From positions 23,313 through 87,312 of the forward strand of contig JAQFWX010000143.1 in assembly GCA_027605045.1 (NCBI GenBank): a DNA stretch of 64,000 nt, read 5' to 3'. The position numbers and the translations under genes were made by a program. The stretch comes from Phallus indusiatus. Its lineage: Eukaryota > Basidiomycota > Agaricomycetes > Phallales > Phallaceae. Positions within the stretch are counted from its first letter, which is position 1; every line of letters starts with the position of its first letter. The notes under the pieces were generated by a model, which was given only the letters and a program-made list of their open reading frames with translations, ran no database searches and was not told the DNA's origin. Below, one piece after another: positions 46,003-57,088 of the stretch.

Positions 46003-48623
46003 TTATAAAGCAAACCAGGCTGTATCATCCTCTTCAATATTCTGGAGGCAAACAGAAACAAAATCATCTTTACAAATCTCAGTGGGAACATGGGCTACGG
46101 ATCCGTGGTCTGAGCGTTGTTTTTTAGCTAGACCTCCTGAATTGGCGGATACGGAATTTGACCGAGCCCGTTTCGTTGTTTTCCGAGATTGTCTGGATTG
46201 AGCAGATTCGCCTACTTGTGATCGAGATCCACTTGGGGTTAATGGGTTTTCATGCCGTGTGGTCATTGTCCCTCTACCTAACTTGCCAGTCGACATACTA
46301 GAGGATCCGGAAGAGGTTTTGGAAAATGGAGGTTTAGGTCCTTGAATTGGAATCGGCGTTCCGTCTTCTGACATTCGTACTATTTCCTTGAGTAAAAGCC
46401 GTTTGAACACCTCGTGGGAATGCCAAAAGGGCATGTCTGGAAACCGCGACCAACACATACAAATATAGCTTCCCATGTCAGACAACATTTTTGCTAGAGA
46501 TTGAAAAGCGGGATGCAATGATACTTTCCATTCGGCCTCCGGACATGGAACGAGCTTTATTACCGAACGAGCCATGTGATTTGGCATCATGCGAGAGTAA
46601 ACAGTCCGTAATATGTCTTTTTGGTAGTCCGTGTCACCATCTTCGGAGTCTGGATATGGTTCAGTTCCCGTAGGCCATGCTTTCGCAAGGAACCATAACA
46701 TTATCCAATACATAGATTCCACATCATGGTGTGGCTGATGGGCAGGAACGGGATTACCGGCAGCAAATGGATCGACTTCTGGCATATGCCCAGCAACAAC
46801 CGATGTCAATAGTGCGTTATACTCTTCATATCGTTCTCTTTTGTAAGTATTGATATATTTATTGAGGACTTCTCCTTCCAGATGAAATTGAGAAGGGGCG
46901 ATGGGTGGGCTCGAATGACTTGCAATGCGCAAAATTCTGAAACCAATTTTTTTGTATGCGAGCTCACATGCCATGAACATCGGTGTTCCCTGCGAAATAT
47001 ATTTGGTTAAGTTGTTGAAGAGCTAAAAAAAAATAATGTACGCACTGTTCTTTTGGTCCCCTCGCCAGGACCTTTATCGTCTTGTAGAAGGGCCGCGTTA
47101 TCGAAGTCGGTCAATAAACAAAGAGGCTGGGGGTCCGGTTCAGCTCTGTATATAGAGAATTAGAACAACGAGTAAACAATCGAGAATCTCGAACACATAC
47201 AAGATAGTTCCTATGTTTGGATGGTCCACGACGTTTTTGTGTCCGATATAATGCTGAGGTCTGCACAGCACATTGTACCAGCTGACATCTCGGTGCAGAA
47301 CACCGCGTTCAACCGCTCTTTCGTGAGCTAAAAAAATATGAAGCAACAGCGAAAGGAATAATCCAGGAAAACGTGCATACCTTCTATTGCATCATACATT
47401 ATTTTCAAAAATTCAAGAACGCTTTTACAAGCACTCAACCTAAGACCGGTGCTTCCCATTATCAATCGGTGCTTAGTCCGATTTTTAGTGCTCAAATTGA
47501 ACGATCCTTCAGCGATTGGCCGAACTATACCAGGAACGAATCCTTTCTCGTGAATGCGCTGAAGAAGACTCCCTTCTTCGTATCTCCTTGAATTATCTCT
47601 CCACATATCCTTCACAACCCGGATACTAGTCGTCTTTGATCTGACATCTTCTACGGCCTTGTCTGAATTGTTGACTGATCCCACAGCTATCCAGGTTCTT
47701 CTTCCGAGTCCCTTTCGTTCGAATATAGACCGTATTTTGTATTCTTCTCCTTTGAAAGAGATCCCCCATATCGCGGAACTGTAACTGTTTTTCCAAGTAA
47801 TATCATGCAGCTGAATAGACGTGTCCCGCTGAATGTTGTCGGTAAATATTTTATGCAAAGAATAAACATAGTGAACGAGCGGCGTCAAGCCATCCTTCCA
47901 TGGAAACACGATTGATGTTTTCTGCGTGCAGGCATCTACATAATAAAAACGGTACCCGAACTGGTTACAAGACAGACCGAGCGCACTTGTCTTGTCAGGC
48001 CGATGTTGCAAGAGTATCTCTAGGTAATCCATGGTCTGTTTATGATCCCATTTCTTCTTCGGTTTGCCCTCAATTATGGATTCCAGCACCGCCCAGGGGC
48101 AACGCAAAGAAAAGCTTGAAGGATCATCATTCTTTGACTCCGCCTTTTGCAAAAACTTTTGGGAGACCGTTAGAGGTGGGAAAACAAGAATATCAGGTGC
48201 GATATGATGAGTTTGTTGTTTATTCTTTGATGAAGGTCCTTGGGTATAAGAACACAAGAAGTGAAGCGGCAGTGTGGTCGGCGACGACGAGGAATAGCCA
48301 ATGGTGCAGACGAGTCGAGCAATCTTATCGAGTATTTGAACAAGTTCGTTATAGATATTTTTCTCTCCATGAGCGGAAGAAATAATCGTGATTAGCTGAG
48401 CAATAGAATCATCTTCCACGGTTGGAATTGTATCCAGGGCGACGAAGAAGTGTTCAGCGAATTGGGGATCAACTGCCGGGTTATCTAAAAGCTGTCGTTC
48501 CTTCGTTGCCGAGAGCCTTGGACCTGAGCGTGAATTGGATTTAAAAGGCGTAGAATTAGAGTATTGGGTGTTTGAAGACATGCCTTCAGAAGATGAACCT
48601 CGATAGCTTTCGCTACCACTCAT
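46003..48623 (-). CDS. FunK1-type protein kinase
   Basis: Fungal-specific FunK1 protein kinase, a family expanded in multicellular fungi. Four exons (48623-47381, 47327-47201, 47145-47046, 46989-46003), about 818 residues. The first 100 residues are Ser-rich and disordered. Kinase landmarks: AHERAVERGVLHRDVSWYNVLC, where HRD carries the catalytic Asp and the Asn lies five residues on; CLLTDFDNAALL, the metal-binding DFD that replaces the usual DFG in this family; TGTPMFMACEL as P+1 loop; and HHDVESMYWIMLWFLA, the characteristic D-x-E-S-x-x-W/Y helix. The C-terminal 120 residues are basic and Ser-rich (KTTKRARSNSVSANSGGLAKKQRS), with a likely nuclear signal. All introns are GT-AG and in phase. 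The protein substrate is unknown. Confidence 0.85.
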
Positions 48624-49061
48624 ATTTGTAGGGTCAAAGGTTTGGACAACCGGATTGAGGTCAAGTTATTTGCTCAGCCTGGACGAGAGTCAAGGTGGTG
48701 ATTGTGGACTGTGCTTGGACTGTGCGCATGTTTTGTGACATGACGCGACGCGGCACGCGGTGTCCAAAGCCCGAGAGCCGACACGCGTTTGGCCGAGATC
48801 ATGTGACGTAAGCCTACTTCCGCGCAATGATTGAGCGCTTCGGCGAAATAAGCGCTAGCCAGACCGCGTCGCGTGTACAGCGGCCAGCACCCTGTCTTTT
48901 TCCATGGGCTACTGCGACCGCGAGGCATTAATCGATACAAAATCTTGAACCTCATCTTCCGATTCTGTGGCATATCATTGTATTTCTAAAAAAAAAAATA
49001 ACTTCCATCCACGACTCTCTTTAATCTTTCTCTATCCGTGGGCTCCTCGTTACCATTAGGT
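48624..49061. other. Spacer; contains empty site corresponding to the MITE
   Basis: Between the divergent FunK1 and F-box-like copy A genes. From about 48,835 it resembles the flank of copy B (GCGCTTCGGCGAA..., then GAGGCATTAATCGATACAAAATCTTGAAC). This shows the uninterrupted version of the sequence into which the MITE at 50,887 inserted. Confidence 0.6.
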
Positions 49062-50281
49062 ATGCCACGCCAATTCTGGACAATGTCAGTTGCAAGACAA
49101 AACATCACAATTAGCTTTATCACATTGACTAATAATATAAGCAGTTTCAACTTGGACAAACATGAAAAATATACGATATATGACTCGCGGTCTGAACTAG
49201 ACGACTTCTTTTTTGAGAGGTCAGCGGGGTCTACCCTGAAGATGTTAATCAGGTGGCCCGCAAGCAGCGCCCACATGCTTCGCTGGGTAGAGAAAAAGGT
49301 TTTATTTACTAGGCTCCAATCCGCTGAGATCGATCGGTAATGAGAATCTTTCAAATCTCCCGATAATGAAACAGTGATTTTAAAATTGATAGAGCAACAT
49401 CTCAGTCGCTCACCCTTGAGAAACTTCCTATCGAAATTATTCATGATATTCTCGACTTCAATGAAAATCTAGAAGATGTCGTATGTTTTTCCTTGACATG
49501 TCGCCATTTTTGGCATATTGGCAAACACCACGTTATACGCATTCGGGACGGTCTCATCGCTAAGAAAACCTGGGCCGGGTCTCGGATTATTTGCGTAGGT
49601 GATGCTCAAGAGGACGGTGACTGGCCACCTAGCATTCCCGAGGAAGAGTACAAGTCGTATGATCAGATGCACGATTGGCCCGACCGCAACGATGATTGCT
49701 GGCCCCTTCCGCGCAATTATTACGGACGCTCGTGGTTGGTAAACCCCGTGGAAAAAATCGTCATGGATTACTGTTGTCGATATTATCGCTTAGGGAACAC
49801 ATATGTCCTTCGAAATTTATCGAAAAAACTGTACGTTGCACAGGATCAGTTGAAAAAGATTTTTGAAGGATGTGATATAACACCCCAATCCTTAATGAAA
49901 ATTACGCTTGGCCACGTTGCTCTTGCATATATTTGCTGGTCCTCCCATCCGTCTATGATGGACTACACTGGCCCGATTCACCGTGGAACATGGGCCGGAG
50001 ATAGACTGGAGATGGTTCCGATAGCCGAGCACATTCGAGAACTTAAAAAAGAAGAAGAAGAAGAAGCGGTTGCTAAAATCGAAGATTTGGCAAAGGGGAA
50101 TGACACCCTTAAACAGGGCTCTTTCCCGGAAAATTCGACGGGGAACATGGGCAGGTGGACAAATGTGTTTGACGAATTCCAAGAATTGATACAGGATATT
50201 TGGGAGGCGAAATACGGCGCAAACTGGAGAGAATATGCCATAGAGTTAAAAAAAGTCAGATGGCGATACTGGGTGAGATAA
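49062..50281 (+). CDS. F-box-like protein, tandem copy A
   Basis: Three exons (49062-49084, 49145-49336, 49393-50281), 367 residues, phases 2 and 2. Begins MPRQFWTIFNLDKHE, a start common to Agaricomycete F-box-like proteins (M-G-Q-x-W-x-I-x-N-L-D-K). An F-box-like segment follows at LTLEKLPIEIIHDILDFNENLEDVVCFSLTCRHFWHIGKHH, then a conserved central part (RIICVGDAQEDGDWP, YYGRSWLVNP, LRNLSKKLYV, HVALAYICWSSHP, GTWAGDRLEMVPI) and a Lys/Glu-rich tail region (KKEEEEEAVAK). Introns 1 share a GTCAGT donor and a GACTAAT branch site with copy B. The function is likely substrate recognition for SCF-type ubiquitin ligase, by family only. Confidence 0.68.
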
Positions 50282-50878
50282 TAAATATAATTGTGAATAT
50301 TACCAGGCTTGCTACTACTAGAGAACTATGCTTACTACTGTACTAACTACACTTCGGTGTTTTTGTTTGAGTATCGTAAAATGACCCCAAATTACAATGG
50401 AGATGTCTATCATCTATGACTCTGACTTTTCTTTGTCTTCTCGGCGTAGACTTCATGCCGTCATGACAATGGGAGCGTGATTCTTTGACAAGCTCGCCTT
50501 CTTGCGGGGCTGCAAACCCGGATAGTGACTCTTAAAGCAAAGACAATGACTTACTACGACGCGTGCAATTTGCTTCTGCGAATCGTATGTAGATGTCATG
50601 CTCGCCTCATGAGCAACGGAAAAGAGATTCTTTATGGACGCACAATACGACATTGCTGAGATGACTGTGGACTGTGAAACTTTCAAAGGAGCCGGTCCAT
50701 CCGCAGTGCTTCTTTTCATCGTCGTGTACATGAATTTTTGTCACCAATGCTAACATCACAATGTTCGCCCTGCACGCTTGTTGCGACGAGCCTTAGATAT
50801 GAGGATGTACTAGTAATAGTGGTGACACGGTGTCTGTGTATGTCGTGGTGATTGGGCGCTTCGGCGAACGAGGCAATT
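50282..50878. other. Spacer between F-box-like copies A and B
   Basis: 3' flank of copy A and start of the duplicated flank of copy B. Short frames only; no gene supported. Confidence 0.45.
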
Positions 50879-50886
50879 ACTAATCG

Positions 50887-51307
50887 TAGTGTTGCCCATG
50901 GCTTAGCTCAGCAGCGGCTAAGCTGGTAGCCGAGCCGGGTTTTAGCCGAGATAAGCCGTAATAAAGAAGCCGGAGCCCAATGGCTGGCTCGGCTTACTTA
51001 AGCCGATGATCAATTCAAAGCTTGAGCCGCTGGTGTGACGCATGTGACTTTTACCTGACACCCAATCCAACGCTCAGAGTTGGCTTAAAACAGTGCCAAA
51101 TACCTTAGAATTGAAGTATGACCTATCTTAGACTAAAATATGACTGTTATATTCACAAGTTAAACCAAAATAACTCCGCCAAATTTAGAGACGAAATTTC
51201 ATCAGCTAGCCGGCTCGGAGTCGGGCTTCAAACCGAGCCGAGCTAAATACATCGGCTAAACCCAGACGGCTTGGCTAGCCAGCCATAGCCAGCCGTGGGC
51301 AACACTA
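50887..51307. mobile_element. hAT-type MITE (non-autonomous), 421 bp
   Basis: The element starts TAGTGTTGCCCATGGCT and ends with the inverse of TAGTGTTGCCCACGGCT (16 of 17 terminal positions agree). It is flanked on both sides by the 8-bp direct repeat ACTAATCG (50879-50886 and 51308-51315), the target-site length of the hAT superfamily; the TIR start also fits hAT. The interior has no open frame and is full of short AGCCGAGC / GGCTCGGC words in both directions (GCCGAGCCGGG, GGCTGGCTCGGCT, GGCTAGCCAGCC), which may be subterminal transposase-binding repeats. The homologous flank of copy A (about 48,921-48,945) carries one target copy and no element, so insertion followed the A/B duplication. 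No transposase lies in the window. Confidence 0.85.
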
Positions 51308-51424
51308 ACTAATCGATCCAAAATCTTGAACTTCGTCCTTCAGCTTCAATATTGTGGCATATCATCGTGTTTTTTTTTTGCTTCCAGCTACAGCTCTCTT
51401 TCTTTATTCGTGATAAATCGAATT

Positions 51425-52677
51425 ATGGGTCAAAACTGGACAATGTCAGTTGCAAAACAGAACGCCACAATCAGTTTTCATTCTCGTGACTAACTTGAAT
51501 AATGAACCAGTTTTAGCTTGGACAAACATGAAAATTTTGTTATATATAATTCGTGGTCCGAGATAGATGACTTCTTATTCACAATGTTCGCGGGGTCTGC
51601 TTTGAAAACGTTGATTAGGTGGCCTGCGAGTAGCACCTTCATGATTGAATGGGTAGAGAATGAGATTCTATTCAAGCTCAGGCTTGAATCCTCTGAGGCT
51701 GATCGGTAACAAGGATCTTTCATTTCGCTCAATGATCAAACATTGATTTAAAAACTGATAGAAATACATCTCAGTCGCTTGATTTGAACCAGTCGCTCAC
51801 GCTTAACAAACTTCCCGTCGAAATCATTCACATTATTCTTGACTACAACGACGATCTAGAAGATACCATATCTTTCTCTTTAACATGTCGCCATTTTTGG
51901 CATGTCGGTAAACACCACGTTATACGCATTCGGGACGGTCTCATTGCTAAGAGCACCTGGGCCGGGTCTCGGATTATTTGTGTGGGTGATGCTCAAGAGG
52001 ACAATGACTGGCCGTCGAGCATTCCTGAGGAAGAGTACAAGTCGTACGGTGACAAGTATAAGTGGCCTGACCGCAACGGTGATAACTTGCCTCTTCCGGA
52101 TAATTATTACGGACGCTCGTACAAGGTGAACCCAATGGAAAAGATTGTTATCGGTTATCTCTGTAAAGTTTATCTGAAAGGGACAACATTTGTCCTTCGA
52201 AATTTATCAAAGAAGCTGTACGTTTTACAGGATCAGTTCGAGAAGATTTTTGAAGGATATGATATTACACCCCAATCCAAAATCAGAATTACGCTTGGCC
52301 ACGTTGCCCTGGCATATATTTGCTGGTCCCCCCATCCTACCACACTGAACTACCGCGGTCCGATTAATCGTGGAACATGGGCTGGAGATAGATTGGAGAT
52401 CGTCCCGATAATCCAACATACTCAAGAACTTGAAGAAGAAGAAGAAGAAACAGCGGTTGGCAAAATTGAAAGTTTAGCGAAGGAGAATGGCACCCTTGAA
52501 CAGGAGTCTTCTCCAGACAATCCGACGCGGAACAAGGGTATATGGAAAGATGTGACTGAGGAATCACAAAAATTGATAGCGGATATTTGGGGGGCAGAAT
52601 ACGGTGTAAACTGGAGAGAATATGTCGTAAAGTTAAATGACAATGCTAAGTTAGATTATAAATATAACTGTGAATAA
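51425..52677 (+). CDS. F-box-like protein, tandem copy B
   Basis: Paralogue of copy A with the same exon plan (51425-51444, 51511-51705, 51762-52677), 376 residues. Starts MGQNWTIFSLDKHENF. F-box-like segment LTLNKLPVEIIHIILDYNDDLEDTISFSLTCRHFWHVGKHH. The block HVIRIRDGLIAK..TWAGSRIICVGDAQED is almost unchanged from copy A, so the duplication is recent. Differences gather in the middle (KVYLKGTTF) and in the acidic tail (ELEEEEEETAVGK). The short stretch DLNQSLTLN just before the F-box is a small insertion relative to copy A. Its upstream region holds the MITE at 50,887-51,307, ending about 118 bases before the start codon, which may influence its promoter. Confidence 0.68.
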
Positions 52678-52714
52678 TATCAAATTGACAACATGTACAT
52701 ACATACATATATAT

Positions 52715-54065
52715 TTAACACCAATTGATCTTCATAATCTTTCGAGCAACCCCCTTCGTGGTCTCAAAGACGGTATCAGAATGACCACCTTCATTTTCAA
52801 TTGCTTCGACAAAGCTCTCAATCCCTCCGCCCACACCAAAATAAATGACCTTCGCGGCTATCAGACATAACGACGTCGTATGTGAAGTTGAAGTTTTGCT
52901 GATATCGGCTTCTGACTTTTGGGAGACGGCGTTTCGTAAAAGGGCGATAAGACTCGGCAAGCTAGATATCCGATAGATAGTCTCTGATGAGAGGACGAGA
53001 GAATATGTGGTTCCCGTTTCTGATATCCATTTATTTGTGTCCTGCCACGACCCCGCTAAGAATTTGATATCGATACGATACTCATCAAGCGAGGTCTGGA
53101 AAGCCGAGATTAATTTCGAAGTTAGTGGGAGTTCTCCAGGCTCGGTAGTGAGTTGAGCTGCGTCCGTGTGGAATTCTTCGTCTTTATCCAGAGTCTCACG
53201 ATATTTTTCCGATGCAGCGGATGCGTCTACCAGCCGATCAGTCATGAGTGGAAGAACGATTACGACCAGAACGTACACCACGCTAAAATTACGTTATAGA
53301 AGGTTACCTGAAGTAAGGTCAGAAAATGAGTATATCCGACGATAATGATACTGACTAGCTTTAAAACAACGAAATTGTAATCTTGGAGATGGATTATTGT
53401 CCGACCACTCGAAAGAGGAGGCTTGCTGAATAAACGCTTCAAACAGTATAATGACGGAATAGCAGTACCACAACCAATCTACCGAAATATTAGCATGCTA
53501 ATACTCCTATTTTCAGAACAATTTACCTCTAGAATAGCAAAATCGCTGTTGGAGGTGTCTAAGCCGAGTTCCAGGGTAGCAAGATACCCTGCTAGATCAA
53601 GACTACATTCCCAGGTTTTTAACCCGCCTTCATATACTCCAGCAATGAGATCGGAGGGCGCGTCTACAAACGTTATCGTGTCATTAGGACCGCCAGCCTC
53701 GGAATGGTTTTGTCCAGACGATGTCAAAGAATCTTCAGAACTAAGTTGAAACCGTGCGTCAAAAAGATCTCGTCGAAGTAATGTTATGGATTGGTCATTC
53801 TTATGAGAATCGCGAGAGGTTACTGATATTCTAAGAGGCGAATAAGATATTGCAGGAGGAATAGTGGAAACCTGAATAATTCAATGATTAGTACGCGAAG
53901 ACCAAAGAAAGCATTTTTGTGACGTGCTAGGTCTGAAATTGAAGATACGTTGAAGGACACAGAGGATTCTTGTTTTGTATCAGAAGATTCCGCATCCTTT
54001 ACCGATTGGTTTATTATGTTCAAAACAGCCGGATCATCATCTAGCTCCAGTTCGAATTTGAACAT
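52715..54065 (-). CDS. HPM1: Protein-histidine methyltransferase, METTL18/Hpm1 family
   Basis: S-adenosylmethionine-dependent methyltransferase of the METTL18/Hpm1 family; in yeast and humans it methylates a histidine of ribosomal protein uL3. Five exons (54065-53872, 53830-53527, 53478-53356, 53307-53277, 53226-52715), 387 residues, phases close. Visible: LIAGVYEGGLKTWECSLDLAGYL (the family's E-G-G-x-K-x-W-E-C-x-D-L), FAILEIGCGTAIPSLYCL (AdoMet motif I), IIHLQDYNFVVLKL (motif equivalent to QDYN-x-x-V-L), a short 31-nt exon with VTFYNVILAW, then IDIKFLAGSW, YSLVLSSETIYRI, and CLIAAKVIYFGVGGGIESF. The 31-nt exon and the GTACGT donor after it are essential for the reading frame. It is divergent from SHMT with 283 bases between starts. 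Confidence 0.85.
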
Positions 54066-54348
54066 ACCGCGGAGGATATAGCGCCCGCTTCAGGCGCCTA
54101 AACGTTCACACCTATTGTGATCTACCAGAATACTTATGCAGAAGAAAAATATGTTTCAAGTTTCAGATTATACCCGTAATTATTTATTCAATGTGGCGCA
54201 ACTAATTTTTTCAAACCCAAATACATGATTCGTGGACGACACTGAAGGAATAAAGATCTCCGTCTCCGCTAAATGAGCGCCTTTTTATGTCACCGAGTCA
54301 TCACCGAGTCACAATCAATACTCAATTTTTTAGCCCAAACTAGCGCCA
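54066..54348. promoter_or_regulatory. Shared divergent promoter of METTL18-like and SHMT genes
   Basis: The two starts (54065 minus, 54349 plus) are 283 bases apart, so regulatory sites must be shared or interleaved. No clear TATA box on either side. A direct repeat CACCGAGTCA occurs twice near 54,291-54,311. Confidence 0.45.
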
Positions 54349-56351
54349 ATGCAACGACTTTTGTCTCCCCACTTTGTTCGTTCTCTTTCCTCGGTATCAT
54401 TTAGAAGGACAATGGCCACTGCTTCGACCCAGAATTTCGTAAGTAGTCATCCTGGCTGAGAAACGGGGACCTGACGGTGTCTCAGAACAAGATTCTGTAC
54501 ACGCCCTTGGCGGAAGCAGATCCCGAAATACAGAACATCATTGATAAAGAGACATGGCGACAGTTTACTGGTCTAGAACTGATTGCATCGGAGGTATATG
54601 TTCAACGACTCGTCTTTATCTCATTCTGACTAAGAAGCCGTGAAAAGAACTTGACAAGCGTTGCAACTATGCAAGCCAATGGTTCGATTCTGACCAACAA
54701 GTACTCCGAGGGTCTCCCTGGAGCTCGTTATTATGGAGGAAACGAATATATTGACGAGCTTGAAGTTCTTTGTCGTAAGCGTGCTCTTGAAGCTTTTGGC
54801 CTTGACGCAGCAAAGTGGGGTGTCAACGTTCAACCGTACTCTGGGAGTGTGAGTTTTGTTATCTGCTTCACTGTTTTGCCACGTGTAGAATACAGATTGT
54901 TCTCTCTTTAGACTGCCAAGTAGGTCCACGATTTGTTCGGATGTGCCTTGTGTTTAGTTCTTTCCCGCTAGTTTTGCCGCTCTCACGGCTTTGATTCAGC
55001 CGCAGGATCGTCTGATGGGTCTTGGTCTTCCTGATGGGGGACATTTAACCCACGGATACTATGTAAGTTTCTTTAGTATCAAATTGGTTATTTGTTCTGA
55101 ATTATTGTCTTTTCGTGTGTAGACGGCCAAGAAGAAGATGACGGCGTCATCGATATACTTCCAATCGCTGCCTTATGGGTTGGATTCTAAGACCCAGCTT
55201 GTGGATTACGCTCACTTGGCATCTCAAGCCCGTCTTTTTAAACCTAGACTCTTGATTTGTGGTGCCTCTGCTTATCCCAGAGACTGGGACTACCAAGCTC
55301 TAAGGAATATAGCCGATGAACAAGGCGCATACTTAATGGCAGATATTGCCCATACCAGCGGTCTGATCGCCGCTGGCGAACTTAACAACGCATTCGACTT
55401 CTGTGATGTTGTGACAACTACAACGTTGGTTTAATATTTCCGCATTGTAATGTATTGGCTGACCGTTTTCATAGGCACAAGACTCTTCGTGGACCTCGTG
55501 CCGGTTTGATTTTCTTCAGGAAAGAGGGTTCCCAGGCTGATGATTTGGAGAAGCGAGTTAATGATGCCGTCTTCCCTGCTTGCCAGGGAGGACCTCATAA
55601 TAACGTTAGTTTCACCTTCGATAGTTCCTTATCACCCTGATCCCCATTTACTCCCAGACAATCGCAGCTGTAGCTACAGCACTCAAGCAAGTAGCCGATC
55701 CCAGTTTCAAAGCCTATGCGAAGCAAGTTATTGCAAATGCCAAAGCCCTTGCCGAAGAATTGGTTAAATATGGATACAAACTTCAGACCAGTGGGACTGA
55801 TAACCATTTGATATTATGGGATCTCCGCCCAATGCGCTTAACTGGTAGCAAGGTTGAGAAGATTTGCGATCTCCTTCATATCACAATCAACAGTAAGTGA
55901 CTGTATTTCCAATGTTAACATGTTGTGGGAGTTTGGCTAACGTAACAATTAGAAAACGCCGTGTCTGGTGATGGTAAGCCATTCATGGTTTGATCAACAT
56001 AAGCGCGCGACAATGACATTTTGTTCTTTTCTTAAATTAGCTTCTGCGCAAGTTCCGGGTGGAATCCGTATTGGAACATCGGCATTAACTTCACGAAATC
56101 TCACAGAAGAAGATATGAAAGTTGTCGCCGGTTTCTTACATCGTGCCGTCCAGGTTTCTCTCACTCTTCAGAAAGAAGCCGGAAGCAAGCTCCTGAAAGA
56201 CTTCTTGAAAGCAGCCACCAGCGACGATGGTGCAGGTGCCAAAGCTGTGAAGGAGCTCAGACAAGAAGTCCGCGAGTTTGCCATGAAATGGCCACTGCCT
56301 GGCGCGGACATTGCGACCATCAAAAAGCCTTCTGGCATCGTCCACGATTAA
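54349..56351 (+). CDS. SHMT: Serine hydroxymethyltransferase
   Basis: PLP enzyme that transfers the serine hydroxymethyl carbon to tetrahydrofolate, producing glycine and 5,10-methylene-THF. Ten exons (54349-54438, 54486-54593, 54648-54848, 54911-54918, 54972-55062, 55123-55424, 55475-55604, 55658-55892, 55953-55973, 56041-56351), 498 residues, all phases close. Landmarks: [95 protein letters not shown] (Schiff-base Lys about residue 269), [32 protein letters not shown]. Exon 4 is a microexon of 8 nt (ACTGCCAA) and exon 9 is only 21 nt. The first 20 residues ([20 protein letters not shown]) look like a mitochondrial presequence; the in-frame Met at 54412 would begin a cytosolic form. Confidence 0.93.
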
Positions 56352-57088
56352 AGGGTGGTATCTTGAATCCATAATCTCTTATCTTCTTTTTATCTCATAC
56401 TTGCATCTGTCGACATTCAACATCGTCGGTCATTACAATCCTGTATCCATATATATCGGGCCTCAACTCCTACAAGTTACACGTAGCTGCTTATATTATA
56501 CACTGCTTCATGTCAAACTTTACGCCCTGTGTTATCTACTCAGGTCTGTGAGAAGTTGGAGCATGAATAGCTGATATTGAGAAACCGATATAATTGGAAT
56601 ACTCGAAGCAAGCTTCTTCCCTGCAGGTGACGATGGTTCGAGGTGGCGGTCCGCGGAAGCTGTGCCATCGTGTTGATGCGCTTGAAATTTCACGTCTATG
56701 AGCATGTGAACAAGCACGAATTTTCACTCAACGTAATTAAAATGAAAGAAATGTAATATGGAATGATTTGCAAACTTTTTATTTTTATTTTTGTGGGTCT
56801 TTATACCTGGCTGGCTTAATCGTAATTATCATTAAACACGCGTACGTCGTGTGCGTATATATACATAAAAGGAGGGGTGAGGGTGTTTCGTACGTAAGAA
56901 AGGGGGTGTATAGATATCAATTTTGATAAGGTTATAATATATTTTTTTCTCATTGTTTTGTTCAAAAAAAGGAAGTCGGGTGAGACAAGGAGGACTCCGG
57001 TCTACACAAGAATTGCCATGGTGTCGGAGCTTGAAAGTGCAACTAATCCTACCTGTCACCCTCTTGAACTCCTTTCCTTTCGACTGCG
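56352..57088. other. Spacer, no supported gene
   Basis: 3' flank of SHMT and 5' flank of the WW-domain gene. Several short frames, none supported. Confidence 0.45.

Noticed and set aside
47900..48385. 161-codon + strand frame inside the FunK1 gene
   Set aside because: Antisense to a well-supported kinase exon; no domain.
50887..51307. MITE as a small structured RNA gene
   Set aside because: The inverted ends coincide exactly with 8-bp target duplications and an empty paralogous site, which identify a transposon insertion.
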